NCBI RefSeq assembly: GCF_001280425.1
Contig: NZ_LIUF01000004.1
Coordinates: 186,001-250,000, forward strand
DNA length: 64,000 nt
Direction: 5' to 3'
Source: Haloarcula rubripromontorii
Lineage (GTDB): Archaea > Halobacteriota > Halobacteria > Halobacteriales > Haloarculaceae
A program made the position numbers and the translations under genes. Position 1 is the stretch's first letter. Each line of letters opens with the position of its first letter. Positions 26,659 through 34,733 of the stretch are shown here, piece by piece. Below the pieces are notes generated by a model. That model was given only the letters and a program-made list of their open reading frames with translations, did not search any database and was not told the origin of the DNA.

Positions 26659-28575
26659 ATGAGCACTGTAGACAAGCAACTCGAAGACGTGAAGGCAACG
26701 ATCGACGAGGAAGTCCCGCGCCGGATCTCCGTCTCTGATGTCACGTACGAGGGACCGGAACTCGTTATATACACGCGGGACCCGAAGGAGTTTGCCGCGA
26801 ACAGCGACCTCGTTCGCCGGCTCGCATCGAAACTCCGCAAACGCATCACTGTTCGTCCGGACCCGGACGTGCTGGCCCCGCCAGCCGAGGCCGAGGAGGC
26901 GATTCGGGACCTCATCCCCGAGGAAGCCGGCGTCATGGACCTGAATTTCCACGCTGACACCGGCGAAGTCGTCATTCAGGCACAGAAGCCCGGCGTCGTC
27001 ATCGGTCGGCGCGGCGCGACCCTGCGTGAGATCACACAGGAGGTCGGGTGGACCCCCGAAGTCGTTCGTACGCCACCAATCGAGTCCTCGACAGTCGAGA
27101 ACGTCCGGAACTTCCTCAAGCAAGAGCGCGAAGACCGTCGTGACATCCTCGAACGCGTCGGCCGGCAGATCCACCGCGAGCCGATGTCCGACGACGAGTA
27201 CGTCCGCATCACGACGCTTGGCTGCTGTCGTGAGGTCGGCCGCGCCGCGTTCATCCTCTCGACGCCGGATACGCGAATCCTCATCGACTGCGGGAACAAG
27301 CCCGGCGCGAACGGCGAGCAGCCGTATCTGGACATCCCGGAGGCGTTCGGGGCCGGGACGAACGGTATCGACGCCGTCGTCCTGACCCACGCACATCTGG
27401 ACCACTCCGCGCTGGTCCCCTTGCTGTTCGAGTACGGCTACGACGGCCCCATCTACTGTACCGAGCCGACGCGGGACCTGATGGGCCTGCTGACGCTCGA
27501 TTACCTCGATACCGCCGCGGACGACGGCCGGACCCCGCCGTACGACTCCGAGATGGTCCGGGAGGCCATCAAACACACCATCCCGCTGGAGTACGGCGAC
27601 GTGACCGATATTGCACCCGATATCAAACTGACGCTGCACAACGCCGGCCACATCCTCGGCTCGTCGGTGTGTCACTTCCACGTCGGCGACGGGCTGTACA
27701 ACGTCGCTTTCTCCGGCGACATCCACTACGACGACACGCGGCTGTTCGACGGCGCTGTCAACGACTTCCCGCGGGTGGAGACGCTCGTGCTGGAGTCGAC
27801 ATACGGCGGCCGCAACGACTACCAGACCGACCAAGAGGACTCGGAGCGAAAGCTCAAGCAGATCGTCCAGAACGCCTACGACCGCGACGGGACGGTTCTC
27901 ATTCCGACCTTCGCTGCGGGGCGGTCGCAGGAACTCATGCTCGTCCTCGAAGAGGCGATGCGGAACGGCGACATCCCCGAGATGCCGGTCCATCTCGACG
28001 GGATGATCTGGGAGGCGACAGCCGTTCACACGACCTACCCCGAGTATCTCCGCGACGGCCTGCAGGACCGCATCTTCGACGAAGACGAGAACCCGTTTCT
28101 GGCTGACCAGTTCAACCCGATCGACGGCGGCGACGAGGAACGGGCGGAAATCGCTGACGGCGACTCTGCCATCATCCTCTCGACGTCCGGGATGCTCACC
28201 GGCGGCCCGGTCATGTCCTGGCTCGAACAACTCGCCCCCGACCCGGACTCGACGCTTACCTTCGTCGGCTACCAGGCACAGGGGACGCTCGGTAAGCGAA
28301 TCCAGCGCGGCATCGACGAGGTGCCCGTCGGCCGTAGCGGGCACAGCGAGACTGTCCCGATGGAGATGAACGTGGAAACGGTCGACGGCTTCTCCGGCCA
28401 CGCCGACCGCCAGGGGCTAGAGAACTTCGTGAAGACGATGAACCCCCGGCCCGAGAAAATCCTCTGCGTCCACGGCGACGAATCCGCGACACAGGACCTC
28501 TCCTCGTCGCTGTACCACGACCAGAACATCCGGACCTTCGCGCCGGAGAACCTCGAAACGTTCCGCTTCCGCTGA
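26659..28575 (+). CDS. Archaeal CPSF1 / FttA beta-CASP ribonuclease and termination factor
   Basis: The 638-residue protein starts with two KH-like RNA-binding regions (residues about 1-145; VIGRRGATLREI is a GxxG loop). A metallo-beta-lactamase domain follows with LTHAHLDHSAL (HxHxDH), GHILGS and FSGDIHYDD. The beta-CASP part has TFAAGRSQE and a C-terminal HADRQGL/ILCVHGDE region. It is a zinc-dependent endo- and exoribonuclease that cuts nascent RNA and drives transcription termination, as shown for aCPSF1/FttA in other archaea. All zinc ligands appear intact. The leader upstream may allow autoregulation. Confidence 0.95.
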   Translation: MSTVDKQLEDVKATIDEEVPRRISVSDVTYEGPELVIYTRDPKEFAANSDLVRRLASKLRKRITVRPDPDVLAPPAEAEEAIRDLIPEEAGVMDLNFHADTGEVVIQAQKPGVVIGRRGATLREITQEVGWTPEVVRTPPIESSTVENVRNFLKQEREDRRDILERVGRQIHREPMSDDEYVRITTLGCCREVGRAAFILSTPDTRILIDCGNKPGANGEQPYLDIPEAFGAGTNGIDAVVLTHAHLDHSALVPLLFEYGYDGPIYCTEPTRDLMGLLTLDYLDTAADDGRTPPYDSEMVREAIKHTIPLEYGDVTDIAPDIKLTLHNAGHILGSSVCHFHVGDGLYNVAFSGDIHYDDTRLFDGAVNDFPRVETLVLESTYGGRNDYQTDQEDSERKLKQIVQNAYDRDGTVLIPTFAAGRSQELMLVLEEAMRNGDIPEMPVHLDGMIWEATAVHTTYPEYLRDGLQDRIFDEDENPFLADQFNPIDGGDEERAEIADGDSAIILSTSGMLTGGPVMSWLEQLAPDPDSTLTFVGYQAQGTLGKRIQRGIDEVPVGRSGHSETVPMEMNVETVDGFSGHADRQGLENFVKTMNPRPEKILCVHGDESATQDLSSSLYHDQNIRTFAPENLETFRFR

Positions 28576-28623
28576 CCGGGTTGCTGTTCTGGGTTCGTTC
28601 ACTCTCCCCGATAGCCAGACGAA

Positions 28624-28635
28624 CCTCTATACGGC
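28624..28635 (+). promoter_or_regulatory. TATA box of the 51-residue membrane-protein gene
   Basis: The tctatacg element is centred 27 bases before ATG 28656 and decides that start over an in-frame upstream start at 28581. Confidence 0.5.
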
Positions 28636-28655
28636 AGGCGGGTGAACTACCGCGT

Positions 28656-28811
28656 ATGGACATCACCCAGTATCTCGACGAGCTCGAACCGGTCGGGATG
28701 GTACTCATCGGACTCGTGCTGTTTATCATCCCGGAGCCTGCGACGTCGACACTCGGAATCGGCCTGATGGTGCTCGGTGGGGCATGGTGGTTCTACGAGT
28801 GGAACCGCTGA
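28656..28811 (+). CDS. Small membrane protein, 51 residues
   Basis: The protein MDITQYLDELEPVGMVL... has an acidic amphipathic head and two hydrophobic runs separated by a Pro-Glu-Pro turn (FIIPEPATST), ending in a charged WNR tail. It looks like a helical hairpin in the membrane. Start ATG 28656 has a TATA box at leaderless spacing. I do not know the function. It follows aCPSF1 on the same strand, but with its own promoter. Confidence 0.65.
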   Translation: MDITQYLDELEPVGMVLIGLVLFIIPEPATSTLGIGLMVLGGAWWFYEWNR

Positions 28812-28831
28812 GATAACTCGGAGCAGTCGTC

Positions 28832-29080
28832 ATGAATCACGACCGCATTCACGCACAGGAGCCGTCACACCACCGCGACCGCTGGACGGTCGGCACAATC
28901 GCCGAGCTAGCGGAGCGAGACGGCCACTGTGTCGTCACTGTGGAAGACGAGTCCGGCGAGCCAACCGAACTCATCGTCACCATGGCCATTCGTGACCTGT
29001 TCATCAGTCGGCTGGACATCGATGCCGACGAAAATCCGGTCGGCGAGCGCGTCTGGTTCCGGAAACGTGGCGGACAGTAG
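28832..29080 (+). CDS. Haloarchaeal hypothetical protein, 82 residues
   Basis: A small acidic protein with predicted short beta strands (CVVTVEDESG, TELIVTMAIRD, GERVWFRKRG), consistent with an OB-like or small barrel fold. The end VWFRKRGGQ is basic. No motif identifies a reaction. The start ATG 28832 is 21 bases after the stop of the 51-residue membrane protein on the same strand, so the two may be one transcript. Function unknown. Confidence 0.62.
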   Translation: MNHDRIHAQEPSHHRDRWTVGTIAELAERDGHCVVTVEDESGEPTELIVTMAIRDLFISRLDIDADENPVGERVWFRKRGGQ

Positions 29081-29109
29081 CTAATGCATTTGCTCCGGTT
29101 TGACCGTCG

Positions 29110-29661
29110 CTACGACAGGTCGACGGTCCGGTCGGCAAAGCGCCGGAGTCGGTCGAGCGCGTCCCGCTCGGCCCGTGACACCGGGTCGTCGACGCCCAGT
29201 TCGTCGCTGTCGAAGGCGTTGAGGACGGCCACATCCGCCACGTCACAGTAGTCGATGAGCCGGTCGACTGCGGCGGCCTCGTGCTGGAACGGAATCGTCG
29301 CGTCGTTGACGAACACCGCTCGCGGGTTCGCCGGAAGCGTGGCCATCTGTCGCTCGGCGCGGCGCGCGTTCTCGCGGGCGAGCGCGACCGCCCCGTCGGC
29401 CGTCTCGCTCTCGGCGCGGGGGGCGCTGGCGTCGATGCGACCGACCCAGACCGCCTCGGGCAGCGTGACGAATCGGTCGAGGCGGCCGCCAAGGATGGTC
29501 CCGTCCCGTTCGAGTTCCGGTGCGAAATCGAGGACGACGCCGTCGGTTCCCTCGCGGTCGAGCCAGGCGTCGAGGGCGGCGGCGGTCGTCTGCGTCTTGC
29601 CGGCGTTCGAGGGGCCGGTGACGAGCGTCGACCCGGACAGCGGGAACTCGACGCCGGTCAC
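29110..29661 (-). CDS. Small P-loop NTPase next to an Nramp-like transporter
   Basis: The gene starts at GTG 29661, sharing GTGA with the transporter's TGA, so it is translationally coupled to it. The open frame runs upstream antisense, which is not coding. The 183-residue protein has Walker A TGPSNAGKT (residues about 15-23), a possible Walker B (GVVLDFAPE) and VFVNDATIPF. Later, YCDVADVAVLNAFDSDELG resembles an NTPase sensor or switch region. It may be a cytoplasmic ATPase or GTPase that regulates or services the transporter. The pairing is striking; the function is inference. Confidence 0.7.
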   Translation of the reverse strand: MTGVEFPLSGSTLVTGPSNAGKTQTTAAALDAWLDREGTDGVVLDFAPELERDGTILGGRLDRFVTLPEAVWVGRIDASAPRAESETADGAVALARENARRAERQMATLPANPRAVFVNDATIPFQHEAAAVDRLIDYCDVADVAVLNAFDSDELGVDDPVSRAERDALDRLRRFADRTVDLS

Positions 29662-30983
29662 GCGAGGAGTTCCTCCCGCAGGAACTTCCCGCCGAGGCCG
29701 GCCATGGCGAGAGCGAGCGCGACAGCGAAGGCCAGCACGAACCCGGAGAGCGGGCCGACACCGCCGCCGAGCTGTTCGACGACGAAGTTCGCGGCGAGTC
29801 CGCCCGAGACGGCGACGAGCGCCAATCCGCCGACGTTGGCCAGCGTCGAGTTCTGTTCCGGGACCGCGTCGGAGTTCAGGAGGTAGAGGACGAGGGCGAT
29901 GACAAACGGTGTGCCGACGGTGCCGAGGGCGAGGACGAGGACGAGCTGGCCGAGTACGTTCCCGCCGATGAACGCGCCGGGTGCGGAGAGCAGCGCGACA
30001 GCGACGAGGAGCCCGCGGTAGCGGCTGTCCTCGATAGTAGTGCCCCACCCGAGCTTGTCGGCGAGCAGGAACGGCGGGACGATGGTGTTGCCCCCGAGCG
30101 TCGACACGGCAGCGCCCCAGAGGCCGAGCAGGAACAGCCAGCGGGCGCTGTCGCCGACGAGCGGCCCCAGCGCCTCCGCAGCGCCGACCGTCGTCAGGTC
30201 CCCGGAGGTGAGCACGCTCGCGGTCACCAGGAAGATGGCGAGGCTGTAGACGCCGAAGGCCACCAGCATGGACGCCCCGACGTCGACCGTCGCGAGGTCG
30301 TAGTCCTCGCGGGTCCAGCCACGGGCCCGCATCGTGTAGGAGTGCATCGTGATGAGCGTGATGTGGACCGCGCCGCCGAGGATGCCGGCCGCGACCAGCG
30401 CGCTCCCGGACGGGACCGAGGGGACCAGCCCGGTCGCCGCCGCGCCGGCGTCGATGGGGACGACGAACAGGCTGGCGACGAACGCGACGACCACGAGCAA
30501 GACGAGGACTTTCGCGGCCAGTTCCAGGAAGCGGTAGCCGCCGCCGGCCAGCCCCACGGCGAGGAGGAGCGCCCAGGCGACGCCCCAGACCCGCGCGTCG
30601 ATGCCCGTCACCGTCGCCGAGACCGTGGCGACGGTCTTCATGATGACCAACTGTGCCACGCCCGCGGCCAGCACCGCGTCGCCGACCAGCAGCCAGGCCC
30701 ACATTTCGCCGAGGTGGTCCTCGACGACGGCGACGATGCCCCGCTCGGTCAGCAGTCCCAGCCGCATCGCGAGGTACTGGGCCAGCGCCCCCGCCCCCGC
30801 GGAGAGGACGACGACCCACAGGAGGCTGTAGCCGAACGCCCCGCCCGCGGTGACGAGGCTGGCAATCGTCGCCGGGCCAGCGGCGATTGCGCCCGCAATC
30901 CAGGACGGGCCCATGGCTTCGACGTAGTCACCGATTGTCTCCCTGCTAACAGCCGAACTATCGACAGTTTCGGTCGAACTCAT
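29658..30983 (-). CDS. Nramp-fold membrane transporter with altered metal motifs
   Basis: The 441-residue protein has about 11 transmembrane segments and an Nramp-type arrangement. TM1 reads GPATIASLVTAGGAFGYS. In TM6 the region ILGGAVHITLITMHSYTMRARG replaces the canonical metal-coordinating MPH. True Nramp metal transporters use DPGN in TM1 and MPH in TM6; here both are gone, so Mn2+ or Fe2+ transport is doubtful. Related proteins outside the canonical group move other cations or Mg2+ in some cases. A partial palindrome lies 36-51 bases upstream. Confidence 0.75.
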   Translation of the reverse strand: MSSTETVDSSAVSRETIGDYVEAMGPSWIAGAIAAGPATIASLVTAGGAFGYSLLWVVVLSAGAGALAQYLAMRLGLLTERGIVAVVEDHLGEMWAWLLVGDAVLAAGVAQLVIMKTVATVSATVTGIDARVWGVAWALLLAVGLAGGGYRFLELAAKVLVLLVVVAFVASLFVVPIDAGAAATGLVPSVPSGSALVAAGILGGAVHITLITMHSYTMRARGWTREDYDLATVDVGASMLVAFGVYSLAIFLVTASVLTSGDLTTVGAAEALGPLVGDSARWLFLLGLWGAAVSTLGGNTIVPPFLLADKLGWGTTIEDSRYRGLLVAVALLSAPGAFIGGNVLGQLVLVLALGTVGTPFVIALVLYLLNSDAVPEQNSTLANVGGLALVAVSGGLAANFVVEQLGGGVGPLSGFVLAFAVALALAMAGLGGKFLREELLA

Positions 30984-31018
30984 ACCTCCGGCTTGGGAGA
31001 GGCCCCCTCAAAACACTG

Positions 31019-31034
31019 CCGACATATTGTTCGG
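31019..31034 (-). promoter_or_regulatory. Partial palindrome upstream of the Nramp-like gene
   Basis: The sequence ccgacatattgttcgg has symmetric CCGA/TCGG ends with inner ACA/TGT. It lies 36-51 bases before the transporter start, just upstream of where the TATA box is expected. It could be an operator for a metal regulator. Symmetry is imperfect. Confidence 0.25.
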
Positions 31035-31151
31035 TGGTATTCTGCGGTAATTCGACTTCAGTACAGCGATTACGCCGAGACAGTGTGTTGGACAGGCGAC
31101 ACACCATCCGCCAAGTGGGAGCCGTCGAAAGCGGGAGAACCGCCCCTCTGC

Positions 31152-31874
31152 TCAGAGCTCGATGGTTCCGAGGTCCGATTCCAGGTCCTCGACGTGCTCG
31201 TTGTAGGCGTCGACGAAGTCCGCGAACTGCGGGGCGTACTCGCGGATGTCGGCCGCCGACGGCGGTTCGTACTGCGAGAGGAGATACAGGCCGCTGCTCC
31301 CGCCGACCCGGAGATACGACGCGCCGTCGGTGTCCCACTTCAGTTCCCAGCGCGTGCCGTTGATTCTCTCGGTGAACGTGCCGTAGTCGCCGCCCTCGTA
31401 GCGCTGGAGTTCCCGGGCGATCCGGTCACAGACCTCGCGGATGCGGCCGAGGACGCGGTCCCGCTCGGCCACGACGCCGTCGGTCGTCGCAATTTCCGGG
31501 AACTCTGTCGACACGTCGTCGAGGACGCCGTCGAGCGAGGCGACGTAGTCGTTGAATCCCGCAACGAAGGCGTCGTAGTCGGCGAGCGCGGCCGCGAGTG
31601 GCTCCGGCTCAGGGGGCTGTTTCGTCGAGATGACGTAGGTGTCCGAGCCGCGCGAGGGTGAGAACCGGAGGTACTCCAGGTCGCCGCCCTCGTATTTCAC
31701 GGTCCACTCGCCGCGGTCGGTCTCGATGTCCGCCTGCCCGTAGTCGCCACCCTCCAGTCGAGCAAGCTGGTAGGCGACCTGTCCGGCGTGGTCCCGGACC
31801 GCCGCGACCAGTTCGTCACGCTGCTGTGCAACGGCCGATGCGTCGGCGGGGTCCGCCGGTGGCCACTCAGTCAC
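31152..31874 (-). CDS. Haloarchaeal protein of two repeated domains
   Basis: The 240-residue acidic protein is an internal duplication. QLARLEGGDYGQADIETDRG and ELQRYEGGDYGTFTERINGT start two matched halves. Each goes on with a beta region (GEWTVKYEGGDLEYLRF; RWELKWDTDGASYLRV), a YxISTKQ/YLLSQYE strand and an FVAGFNDYVASL/FVDAYNEHVEDL helix. Each half could fold as a small alpha/beta module. There is no signal peptide. A minus-strand TATA-like element (tgttattg) lies about 25 bases before ATG 31874. Function unknown. Confidence 0.7.
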   Translation of the reverse strand: MTEWPPADPADASAVAQQRDELVAAVRDHAGQVAYQLARLEGGDYGQADIETDRGEWTVKYEGGDLEYLRFSPSRGSDTYVISTKQPPEPEPLAAALADYDAFVAGFNDYVASLDGVLDDVSTEFPEIATTDGVVAERDRVLGRIREVCDRIARELQRYEGGDYGTFTERINGTRWELKWDTDGASYLRVGGSSGLYLLSQYEPPSAADIREYAPQFADFVDAYNEHVEDLESDLGTIEL

Positions 31875-31916
31875 AGTAGACGGAAGCGACGGGACAGCAA
31901 TAACAGGCTCGGTCGG

Positions 31917-33029
31917 CTACTCGGACTCCAGGAGCGCGTCGTCGCCGTGGCGCTCTCGGAGCGCCTCGAAGTACTCACGTTGCTCGTCGATGTTCGGCGT
32001 CGACTCGGCGTACACGTCGACAAAGAGGTCCGTCGGCTCGGCGGCGTGAGACTCAGCGTTGTCGATAATCTCGCCGAGGCGCTCGTCGATGGTGTCGTCC
32101 ATCACGTCGAGTTTCCGGTCGTCCAGTAGATTGCAGTTCCGGAGGAACGCCTCCATGCGGTCCAGCGGGTCGCGCTCGCGCCACGCCTCGACCTCCGCGT
32201 CGTCGCGGTACACGTCCGGGTCGTCGGCGGTCGTGTGCGCGCCGAAGCGGTACTGTACCGCCTCGATGAAGACCGGCTCTGGCTCGCTTCCGTCGGCCCC
32301 AACTGCCCGCTCACGGGCAGCCTCGGTGACGGTGTGGGTCGCGAGCGGGTCCATGCCGTCGACCTGCACGCCGTCGAAGCCGTAGGCATCGGCTTTCTGC
32401 GCGAGCGTCTCGCTGGCGGTCTGGCGCTCCCGGGGCACGGAGATGGCCCACTGGTTGTTGTTACAGAAGAACACTGTCGGCGTCTCGAACACGCCGGCGA
32501 AGTTCATCGCCTCGTGGAAGTCGCCCTCGCTGGTGGCCCCGTCGCCGAAGTGGACGACACCCGCCCGCTCGTCGCCCTTTTTCTTAGCCGCCCACGACCA
32601 CCCCACGGCGTGAGGGAGGTGCGCGCCGATGGAGATGTTCAGCGGGAACACGTTCACGTCGCCGAGAGCGGCGTTACCCCCTTCGTGGCCCATCCAGTAG
32701 AGAACGTACTCCCAGGGGAGCCCACGGGCGACGAGCGAACCGTGTTCCCGGTACTGGTAGAAGATGGTGTCTTCGTCGGCCAGCGCGTACGTCGACCCGA
32801 CCTGTGCCCCCTCCTGACCCGCCAGCGAGGAGTAGGTGCCGAGCCGACCCTGTCGCTGGAGGCTTATCATCCGCTCGTCGAACCGGCGGGCAAAACGCAT
32901 ATCGCGGTACATCGACACCAGTTCCGCATCAGAGAGGTCCGGGATGAGGTCCGGGTCGACGATCTCACCGTCTGAATCGAGCGCCTGTATCCGGTCGTCG
33001 GGCGCTCGATTGAGAACGTCCTGTGTCAT
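31917..33029 (-). CDS. Pyruvate/2-oxoacid dehydrogenase E1 alpha subunit, unpartnered
   Basis: The 370-residue protein carries the thiamine diphosphate motif of E1-alpha, GDGATSEGDFHEAMNFAG followed by TVFFCNNN, with FARRFDERM and YREHGSLVARG nearby. E1-alpha normally pairs with E1-beta, then E2 lipoyl transacetylase and E3. None of those genes is next to this one: neighbours are a repeat protein and a small membrane protein. It may pair with a beta subunit encoded elsewhere, perhaps for branched-chain or acetoin substrates. A minus-strand TATA-like element (gctttttga) lies 27 bases before ATG 33029. Confidence 0.88.
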   Translation of the reverse strand: MTQDVLNRAPDDRIQALDSDGEIVDPDLIPDLSDAELVSMYRDMRFARRFDERMISLQRQGRLGTYSSLAGQEGAQVGSTYALADEDTIFYQYREHGSLVARGLPWEYVLYWMGHEGGNAALGDVNVFPLNISIGAHLPHAVGWSWAAKKKGDERAGVVHFGDGATSEGDFHEAMNFAGVFETPTVFFCNNNQWAISVPRERQTASETLAQKADAYGFDGVQVDGMDPLATHTVTEAARERAVGADGSEPEPVFIEAVQYRFGAHTTADDPDVYRDDAEVEAWRERDPLDRMEAFLRNCNLLDDRKLDVMDDTIDERLGEIIDNAESHAAEPTDLFVDVYAESTPNIDEQREYFEALRERHGDDALLESE

Positions 33030-33154
33030 TTCGTACCCTACCCTCGGAGAGGACCGTCAAAAAGCTGTGTTCGGATCTGGTCAGTCGAGCCACTCCAGCA
33101 CGCACCGACAGTCTGGCCCGAGTATTCATGCCGTTTCCGGCCAACGTGTCCATA

Positions 33155-33544
33155 ATGCTCGGCAAGGAGGGTCCGGAGACAGACAGTGAGAGGGAGACGA
33201 TCTGGCGAGAACACCACCTGTCGCCTACGCATGCGGTACTCTGGACTGTCGTCCTCGTCGCAACAGTCGGTGACGTCCTCCTGACGATGACCGGCCTCAC
33301 AGTCGGCCTGCAGGAGGGCAACGTCGTCGTCAGCGCGATGCTTGCGGAGTTCGGGCTGGCGGGCCTCTGGCTCGTGAAGTTCGGGGCAATGCTGTGGCTG
33401 GTCGTCGGGTGGCGACTGCTCTCCGAGCGCAACGCGACGGTCTTTCTCGCCCTGTTCGCGGTGGTGACGCTCGCGGTCGTCGCCTACAACTCAGTCACCA
33501 TCCTGCAGTACCGCGGGATAATAACGGCCGCTGCAGGTATTTGA
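33155..33544 (+). CDS. Membrane protein of DUF5658 type
   Basis: I start at ATG 33155 (MLGKEGPETDSERETIW); ATG 33128 in the same frame is a possible alternative. The 129-residue protein has four hydrophobic stretches. The first contains a conserved-looking motif, VGDVLLTMTGLTVGLQEGNV, with a buried Asp and Glu as in DUF5658 proteins. The last two helices flank RLLSERNATVF. Function of the family is unknown. It is divergent from the E1-alpha gene and precedes the thiamine ABC genes by 64 bases. Confidence 0.7.
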   Translation: MLGKEGPETDSERETIWREHHLSPTHAVLWTVVLVATVGDVLLTMTGLTVGLQEGNVVVSAMLAEFGLAGLWLVKFGAMLWLVVGWRLLSERNATVFLALFAVVTLAVVAYNSVTILQYRGIITAAAGI

Positions 33545-33608
33545 AGGCCTGATACCTTAGAATTCAGGAACACCGGGGTTAAGTACCACTGGGTGTGACC
33601 ACGGAGTA

Positions 33609-34721
33609 ATGGATAGACGTTCCTTCCTGACAGCGGCCGGCGCGACGGTGTCCGCCTCGGTTGCCGGCTGTGCCGGGCTGGGCGGCGGTGGCGAGGAATC
33701 GAGCACGGACGAGTCGACGGGCACCGGAACGAGCACCGGCGACGCCGGGGGTGCCGACGAGACGCTGGTCGTCGGGACGTACAGCGCGTTCGTCGACTCC
33801 CCGTCGACGAGTCCGGGCGCGTGGGTGAAACAGCGCTTCGAAGAGGAGTTCGACGCCCGCCTGATCTGGCAGACGCCGAGCAACGAGGTCAACCACTACA
33901 TCGAGCGCCGGAACGCCGGCGTCGACATCGAGGCCGACATGTATCTCGGGCTGAACACGGACCACCTCGTCCGGGTCGACGAGAACCTCGACGACGGGCT
34001 GTTCGCCGAGGTCGGCGACGTGGCCGGGCAGGACGACATCAAGCCCGGCCTGCAGTTCGACCCCGACGGGCGGGCGATTCCCTACGACACCGGTTACATC
34101 AGCCTGGTGTTCGACGGCACAGCCACCACCGCGCCGGAGACCTTCGACGGCCTCCTCGCTGACGAACACGCCGGCGACCTCATCACGCAGAACCCCGCGA
34201 GTTCCGCGACCGGGCGGGCGTTCCTGCTGCACACGGTCAAGCAGTTCGGCCCGGACGGCTACCTGGACTACTGGAGCGACCTGCAGGACAACGACGTTCG
34301 GGTCCTCGGGTCGTGGAGCGACGCCTACAGCGCGTGGTCGGGCGGCGAAGCGCCGATGGTCGTCTCCTACTCCACGGACCAGGTTTTCGCCGACCGGAAC
34401 GACGCGAACATGGAGAAACACCAGATTCGCTTCCTGAACGACCAGGGCTACGCCAATCCCGAGGGGATGGCGGTGTTCGAGGGCGCGGACACGCCCGACC
34501 TCGCCCGGGAGTTCATGGGCTTCCTGCTGCGGCCGGAGATTCAGGGCGAAATCGCCGTCCGGAACGTCCAGTTCCCGGCGACCGAATCGGCCGACCTCCC
34601 GGCGGACTACGCCGAACTCGCACAGGAGCCCCCGGAGCCGGTCACGTTCGGCTACGACGAGCTCAGGGGCTCGGTTTCGGGCTGGATTTCCGACTGGGAG
34701 CGGCAGTTCGCCTCGAACTAA
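33609..34721 (+). CDS. Thiamine-type ABC transporter substrate-binding lipoprotein
   Basis: The 370-residue protein has a Tat signal with twin arginine (MDRRSFLTAAG), a lipobox (SVAGC) and a Ser/Gly/Thr-rich linker. The binding domain starts ETLVVGTYSAFVDSPS and continues with PYDTGYISLVFDG, WSDAYSAWSGGEAP and VVSYSTDQV, as in ThiB/TbpA and iron-binding relatives. It would capture thiamine at the outer membrane face and deliver it to the permease encoded next. A TATA-like ttaagta lies 27 bases before ATG 33609. Thiamine fits better than iron because the permease is a fused ThiP type. Confidence 0.82.
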   Translation: MDRRSFLTAAGATVSASVAGCAGLGGGGEESSTDESTGTGTSTGDAGGADETLVVGTYSAFVDSPSTSPGAWVKQRFEEEFDARLIWQTPSNEVNHYIERRNAGVDIEADMYLGLNTDHLVRVDENLDDGLFAEVGDVAGQDDIKPGLQFDPDGRAIPYDTGYISLVFDGTATTAPETFDGLLADEHAGDLITQNPASSATGRAFLLHTVKQFGPDGYLDYWSDLQDNDVRVLGSWSDAYSAWSGGEAPMVVSYSTDQVFADRNDANMEKHQIRFLNDQGYANPEGMAVFEGADTPDLAREFMGFLLRPEIQGEIAVRNVQFPATESADLPADYAELAQEPPEPVTFGYDELRGSVSGWISDWERQFASN

Positions 34722-34733
34722 CGACCACGGACT

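Noticed and set aside
26602-28401. Minus-strand 599-residue open frame
   Set aside because: It is antisense to aCPSF1, whose zinc and KH motifs prove the plus-strand frame.
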